Assembly (NCBI RefSeq): GCF_900156605.1
Contig: NZ_FTOA01000005.1
Coordinates: 310,001 to 374,000, forward strand
DNA: 64,000 nt
Reading direction: 5' to 3'
Source of the DNA: Insolitispirillum peregrinum
GTDB taxonomy: Bacteria > Pseudomonadota > Alphaproteobacteria > Rhodospirillales > Rhodospirillaceae
Below the pieces are notes generated by a model, which made no database searches, was not told the origin of the DNA, and saw only the letters and a program-made list of their open reading frames with translations. Of this stretch, positions 60,322 to 64,000 are shown in pieces. The translations under genes and the position numbers were made by a program. Within the stretch, counting starts at the first letter, position 1, and every line of letters starts with the position of its first letter.

Positions 60322-61479
60322 TCAGGACTGACGGTTTAACCAGCCGGTGAGAGCCTCGACCGCTTGCTTGACGTGCTGGTGGTCACGGGCAAACGAAAAA
60401 CGCACCGACGACTGGCCGCCGATCGGGTCAAAGTCCACCCCCGGCGCGGCGGCCACACCGCATTCGGCCAGCATCCTCTGACAGAACGACAGGCTGTCGT
60501 TGGTCAGGTGGGAAACATCGGCATACAGGTAAAAGGCTCCGTCCGGCGGGGCAAAACGGGTGATGCCAGCGGCGGGCAGGGCATCGAGCAGCAAGGCCCG
60601 GTTGGCGGCATAGCCCTGAACGCGCTGCTCCAGCTCCTCCAGATGGTCAAAGACCAGCGTCCCGGCGTACTGCGACAGGGTGGGGGCCGAGATGAACAGG
60701 TTCTGCGTCAGGCATTCAATCGGGCGCACCATGTCTTCGGGCACCACCATCCAGCCCAGCCGCCAGCCGGTCATGCAGAAATACTTGGAAAAGCTGTTGA
60801 TGATCACCGGCGTCTGCGAAAAGCGGGTGGCCGAGACCGCCGGATCGCCAAAGGTGATCCCGTGGTAAATCTCGTCCGAGATCAGCCGCACGCCGTTGGC
60901 ATCGCACCACTGGCACAGCTTTTCCAGCTCGTCAGCGGGCATCACCGTGCCGGTCGGATTGGACGGGCTGGCGACGATCAGGCCATCGAGCTTTTCGCCC
61001 AGTTTTTCCAGAACCTCGACCGTTGGCTGATAGCGGCTGTCGGGGCCGACCGGGATGCGGACCGGCTCGATGCCAAGGGAGCGCAGAATGCTGGGATAGG
61101 CCGGATAGCCGGGAGCGGCCAGACCAACGCGATCACCGGGGGCAAAGCAGGACGAAAAGGCCAGAATGAACGCCCCGGAAGAACCGGTGGTGACCACCAC
61201 CCGCTCCGGCGCAATGGTGACGCCCTGGGTGGTCTGGTAGTGGTCGGCAATTTTCTGGCGCAGCTCGGGGATGCCCAGCGAGACGGTATAGCCCATCGGG
61301 TCGCGGTCGAGCAGGTCTTTCAGGCGTTCGGTGACGCCGTGCGGGATGCCGACAGACGGTTGTCCGGCCGCCATGTGAAACACCGGCAGGCCCTGTGCCG
61401 CCCGTTGGGCGCTGGCATGCAGGACATCCATCACGATGAACGGCGGCACGGTGGCGCGGTCAGCAATCTTGAGAGTCAT
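60322..61479 (-). CDS. Class I/II pyridoxal-phosphate aminotransferase
   Basis: A 385-aa fold-type I aminotransferase (aspartate/alanine-like). Landmarks are VFHMAAGQPSVGIP, YTVSLGIPELRQKIADHY, VVTTGSSGAFILAFSSCF, PGYPAYPSILRSLGIE, SPSNPTGTVMP, LISDEIYHGI, and the PLP-binding Lys in INSFSKYFCMTGWRLGW. The C-terminal Arg is in SVRFSFAR. The substrate cannot be assigned from sequence. It shares its strand with the gamma-glutamyltransferase-like gene 69 bases upstream. Confidence 0.94.
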   Translation of the reverse strand: MTLKIADRATVPPFIVMDVLHASAQRAAQGLPVFHMAAGQPSVGIPHGVTERLKDLLDRDPMGYTVSLGIPELRQKIADHYQTTQGVTIAPERVVVTTGSSGAFILAFSSCFAPGDRVGLAAPGYPAYPSILRSLGIEPVRIPVGPDSRYQPTVEVLEKLGEKLDGLIVASPSNPTGTVMPADELEKLCQWCDANGVRLISDEIYHGITFGDPAVSATRFSQTPVIINSFSKYFCMTGWRLGWMVVPEDMVRPIECLTQNLFISAPTLSQYAGTLVFDHLEELEQRVQGYAANRALLLDALPAAGITRFAPPDGAFYLYADVSHLTNDSLSFCQRMLAECGVAAAPGVDFDPIGGQSSVRFSFARDHQHVKQAVEALTGWLNRQS

Positions 61480-61548
61480 TCAAACACATCCGGTCAAAAG
61501 CAGTGCGTCCGGGGCTGTACCCCGGACGGAAACAGAGGAGATCGGCGA

Positions 61549-62913
61549 TTACGAGCGGGGGCCACCAATCAGCAGGGAATAGCCCGAGCCCCGGCTGTCA
61601 ATCGCCGCCCGGCAGCTCCCGGGATGGGACGGCAAGCCTTCGGGGCAGGAGGCGGCATTCAGCAGGGCCGGGCCAGAGGCCGAGCTGGTGATGGCGCTGA
61701 TGCTGTCGGCCAGCGGGGTTTCATTGACGAAGCCCTGAACGGCCCGCGCCACCTGATTAAAGGCCCCGCCGCCCGCCGCTGCGGCGGCAAAGCGGAATTC
61801 GTTGACGTTGTGGTTCATCACCATCGCCACCGCCAGCGGCATCCGGCTGCGCCCATCGGCTGGTCCGGGGGCAACGGCAAACATGCCGGTGGTCGGAATT
61901 TGGCGTCCGGCACCGAACGGGCCGTTCATCGTCAGGCCGCAGACCACGGCGGAGCCTTGCAGGTCCATCACCATGAACGAGGTCGCGCCAATCCCCGGCG
62001 CCCGTTCATCCCCCAGCGAGGAGGTCAGGCTGCCGGTGTTCCACAGCTTGGCCGTTTCCGAGCCGGTCAGCCCGTCGCTGGGGAAGTGGATGGTCTCGTT
62101 CCCCGACGGGGCGGTGATGGTATCGCGCCATTCGGGGCTGTAGGAGCGCAAGGACTCAAGGGTGATCTGGCCACCCAGTTGGGCGGCGGCGTCAACGTAT
62201 TGCCGGGCCAGCTGGCCGCTGTACAGGTCCCCCGCCCCCTTTTGGCGCAGGCGTCCGATGACGGTGGCGAGGTCAAGCTGGGTCAGGGTATCGCCTTCCT
62301 GCACCGGACGGCGACCGCCATCGGCGGCAAAGATGCGGCGGGCAATCGGGTCGTTGCCAATGCGGCCTGCGCTCTGGCCGATTTCCTGCGACAGCGCACG
62401 CGACACCGGCTCGCCAAAGCGGGCGATGTTTTCCGCCGGGGCCAGCAACTGTTCCCAGCGCAGGCGGCCCGACTGGGCATACAGGGCATACATGGCGCGC
62501 GGCATGGTCGGGATGGCAATCGGGGTGCCGCTCTGTTCGGCAGCGCCAACCATCGAGGCACCAGCAGGCGGCGGCAGGAAGGACAGGGTCTGCGTTTTCT
62601 TGCTGGTGTGATCATGCACCAGACAGACCCCGCCCGCCCCCAGTCCGGCCGATGTCGGCAGGGTGGCGCTAAGGGTAAAGGCCATCGCCACGGCGGCATC
62701 GGCGGCAGAACCACCCGCACTCAGAACATCGCGGGCGACCAGAACCGAACGCGGTTCCGTCGAGACAGCCATGCCTGCAAAGCCATTGACATAGCCAACC
62801 GTTCCGACCTTAAGGTCGTGGGCCGGGTCGCCGCAGCCGGTAACGGCAAGGGTCGAGGCAAGGGCCACGCCCAGCAGCGGTGAACGGAAACGATGGGCAA
62901 AAGCGGACTGCAT
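61549..62913 (-). CDS. Gamma-glutamyltransferase-family lipoprotein (short, variant)
   Basis: A 454-aa Ntn-hydrolase-like protein, shorter than classical GGT (about 560-580 aa). A lipoprotein signal with lipobox Cys 27 (LAVTGCGD) precedes the large-subunit region (AGGSAADAAVAMAFTLSATLPTSAGLGAGGVCLVH). The autoprocessing site reads IGATSFMVMD around T311: the nucleophile Thr is kept, but the usual Thr-His pair around it is changed (A-T-S). MPLAVAMVMNHN and GGGAFNQVARAVQGF cover the small subunit. ATG 62913 with GAGGAGG upstream is preferred over a longer frame to 63135, which overlaps the divergent M48 gene. Confidence 0.85.
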   Translation of the reverse strand: MQSAFAHRFRSPLLGVALASTLAVTGCGDPAHDLKVGTVGYVNGFAGMAVSTEPRSVLVARDVLSAGGSAADAAVAMAFTLSATLPTSAGLGAGGVCLVHDHTSKKTQTLSFLPPPAGASMVGAAEQSGTPIAIPTMPRAMYALYAQSGRLRWEQLLAPAENIARFGEPVSRALSQEIGQSAGRIGNDPIARRIFAADGGRRPVQEGDTLTQLDLATVIGRLRQKGAGDLYSGQLARQYVDAAAQLGGQITLESLRSYSPEWRDTITAPSGNETIHFPSDGLTGSETAKLWNTGSLTSSLGDERAPGIGATSFMVMDLQGSAVVCGLTMNGPFGAGRQIPTTGMFAVAPGPADGRSRMPLAVAMVMNHNVNEFRFAAAAAGGGAFNQVARAVQGFVNETPLADSISAITSSASGPALLNAASCPEGLPSHPGSCRAAIDSRGSGYSLLIGGPRS

Positions 62914-62998
62914 GGCGATGAGGCCTCCTCGCGGGGCAGTGAATTGACGCGGGTCTGCCGACACCTTACCTTGAGACCAAACAGAAGGGGTAGAGACC

Positions 62999-64000
62999 TT
63001 GCGCGCGTTATCTTCGATAAAAGTCATTATCCGTGCCGGGGTCCTGTCGATGACTGCAGTGTTGGCCCCTTTGCAGGGGGCGATAGCCGAAACGGCTCCG
63101 TCGGTGATCCGCGATGCGGAAGTGGAAAGTACCATTCGCTCCTACGCGAATCCACTGTTCCGCGCAGCAGGGTTGCCACCGGATTCTGTCACCATCCGGG
63201 TGCTCAACAGTAGTGTTTTGAACGCCTTTGTCACCACTGGCAACCGAATGTTCATTCATTCCGGCCTGATTTTGCGCACCGAGACCCCCGGCCAGTTGAC
63301 CGGGGTCATTGCGCACGAAACCGGGCATATCGTCGGCGGCCATCTGGTACGTCTGAACGATGCGGTGGAAAAGGCTACGCTGGCCTCGATGGGAACGATG
63401 GCTCTGGGGCTGCTGGCCGGTCTGGCGGCGGGCCGGGCCGATGCCGGGATGGCGGCGATGTCGCTGGGGCAGCAGGTGGTCGGGCGTGAATTCTTCTCGT
63501 ATACCCGCACGCAGGAGTCCTCTGCCGATCAGTACGCGCTGAAGGTGCTGGACCAGACCAACCAGTCGGCGCAGGGGTTGCTGGATTTCTTTGAGACGCT
63601 GGCCGATCAGGAAATGCTGTCCAGCAGCCGTCAAGACCCCTATGTCCGTACCCACCCGTTGACCAGCGAGCGTATCGAGGCGGTGCGCGAACATGTCGCG
63701 CAGGTCCATATTCCCTATCAGACACCGACCGACAAGCAGTTGCGCCATGACCGCATGGTGGCCAAGCTGTTTGCCTTCCTCGAACCGCAATCGCGCACCT
63801 TGCAGAAATACGGCGAGAGTGACCAGAGCGCCGTAGCCCGTTATGCCCGCTCGATTGCCTATTTCCGCCGGGGCGAGCTGACCAAGGCGCTGCCGCAGAT
63901 TGACAGCCTGCTGACCGAATATCCCAATGATGCCTATTTCTGGGAACTGAAGGGGCAGATGCTGTTTGAAAATGCCCGTTTGCCCGATGCGGCGGATGCC
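62999..64000 (+). CDS. M48-family periplasmic metalloprotease with TPR (BepA-like), cut by window end
   Basis: Zn protease that assists or degrades outer-membrane assembly substrates (family knowledge). TTG 62999 (AAGGGG upstream) gives a signal peptide (MRALSSIKVIIRAGVLSMTAVLAPLQGAIA), whereas ATG 63050 would truncate it. The catalytic HExxH is HETGH (VIAHETGHIVGGH), and the third ligand Glu is in TQESSADQYALKVLD. THPLTSERI follows, and a TPR-like region begins near ARYARSIAYFRRGELTKALPQID. The frame is still open at 64000. It is divergent from the GGT-like gene. Confidence 0.93.
   Translation, partial: MRALSSIKVIIRAGVLSMTAVLAPLQGAIAETAPSVIRDAEVESTIRSYANPLFRAAGLPPDSVTIRVLNSSVLNAFVTTGNRMFIHSGLILRTETPGQLTGVIAHETGHIVGGHLVRLNDAVEKATLASMGTMALGLLAGLAAGRADAGMAAMSLGQQVVGREFFSYTRTQESSADQYALKVLDQTNQSAQGLLDFFETLADQEMLSSSRQDPYVRTHPLTSERIEAVREHVAQVHIPYQTPTDKQLRHDRMVAKLFAFLEPQSRTLQKYGESDQSAVARYARSIAYFRRGELTKALPQIDSLLTEYPNDAYFWELKGQMLFENARLPDAADA

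Noticed and set aside
60364-62883. 839-codon open frame on the + strand
   Set aside because: Antisense shadow across the aminotransferase and GGT-like genes, both of which have clear family motifs on the other strand.

Overview
The window is about 64 kb of GC-rich chromosome with small intergenic gaps. It comes from an alphaproteobacterium, most likely a Rhodospirillales-type freshwater spirillum (inference). Supporting this are the aroQ-accB-accC order, hflKC, a pst operon with a long-N-terminus PstC and a PstA carrying a large periplasmic insert, an ArsR-methyltransferase fusion beside metF-metH, a flagellar hook gene behind a sigma-54 promoter, and many TAGAGC-bounded palindromic repeats. 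No plasmid, phage or rRNA genes are visible.

Layout. 1-4.0 kb: transketolase (cut by the window edge), class II aldolase and ribulose-phosphate epimerase. 4.0-10.9 kb: phosphate regulon, a three-unit Pho box followed by pstS-pstC-pstA-pstB-phoU-phoB, without phoR. 11-20.8 kb: a complete type I-C CRISPR-Cas locus, with a 9-repeat array, a MarR-type regulator, cas3-cas5c-cas8c-cas7c-cas4-cas1-cas2 and a second short array. cas8c contains a well-placed internal start for Cas11c. 21-27 kb: a PEBP-like protein, AraC and LysR regulators, an SRPBCC protein, an Old Yellow Enzyme and an MFS exporter. 26.7-32.6 kb: signalling genes (diguanylate cyclase, TPR protein, REC-HD-GYP, hybrid kinase). 32.8-38.8 kb: a secreted Cys-repeat protein and the methionine cluster (ArsR-methyltransferase, metF, metH). 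39-46.7 kb: mlaA, mlaC, a cyclic-nucleotide-gated channel, hflK-hflC, mrp and a TSUP permease. 46.8-51.8 kb: LysR, accC-accB-aroQ, thiS-thiG. 52-55.8 kb: a two-gene accessory module, a 1022-aa STAND-like P-loop NTPase with ten 46-aa TPR units plus a 221-aa companion. 55.8-64 kb: an MFS protein, the hook protein, a hypothetical protein, a class I aminotransferase, a short gamma-glutamyltransferase-like lipoprotein and a BepA-like M48 protease cut by the window end.

Two points stand out. First, the NTPase/TPR pair is a good candidate for an undescribed conflict or sensing system. The genes are one base apart, and both proteins carry the same strand motif, G-x-I-x-x-S-x-I-(I/V)-T-G-D, at identical internal spacing. 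Second, the intergenic space is colonised by at least three palindromic element families. There is a 178-bp MITE-like insertion with 13-bp terminal inverted repeats and a 9-bp target duplication inside one such element, a nested insertion elsewhere, and several genes whose TAG stop codon is the first three bases of a TAGAGC element.

Limits: everything was read by eye from the sequence. Starts were chosen by ribosome-binding sites and family alignment from memory, and no database search was run.
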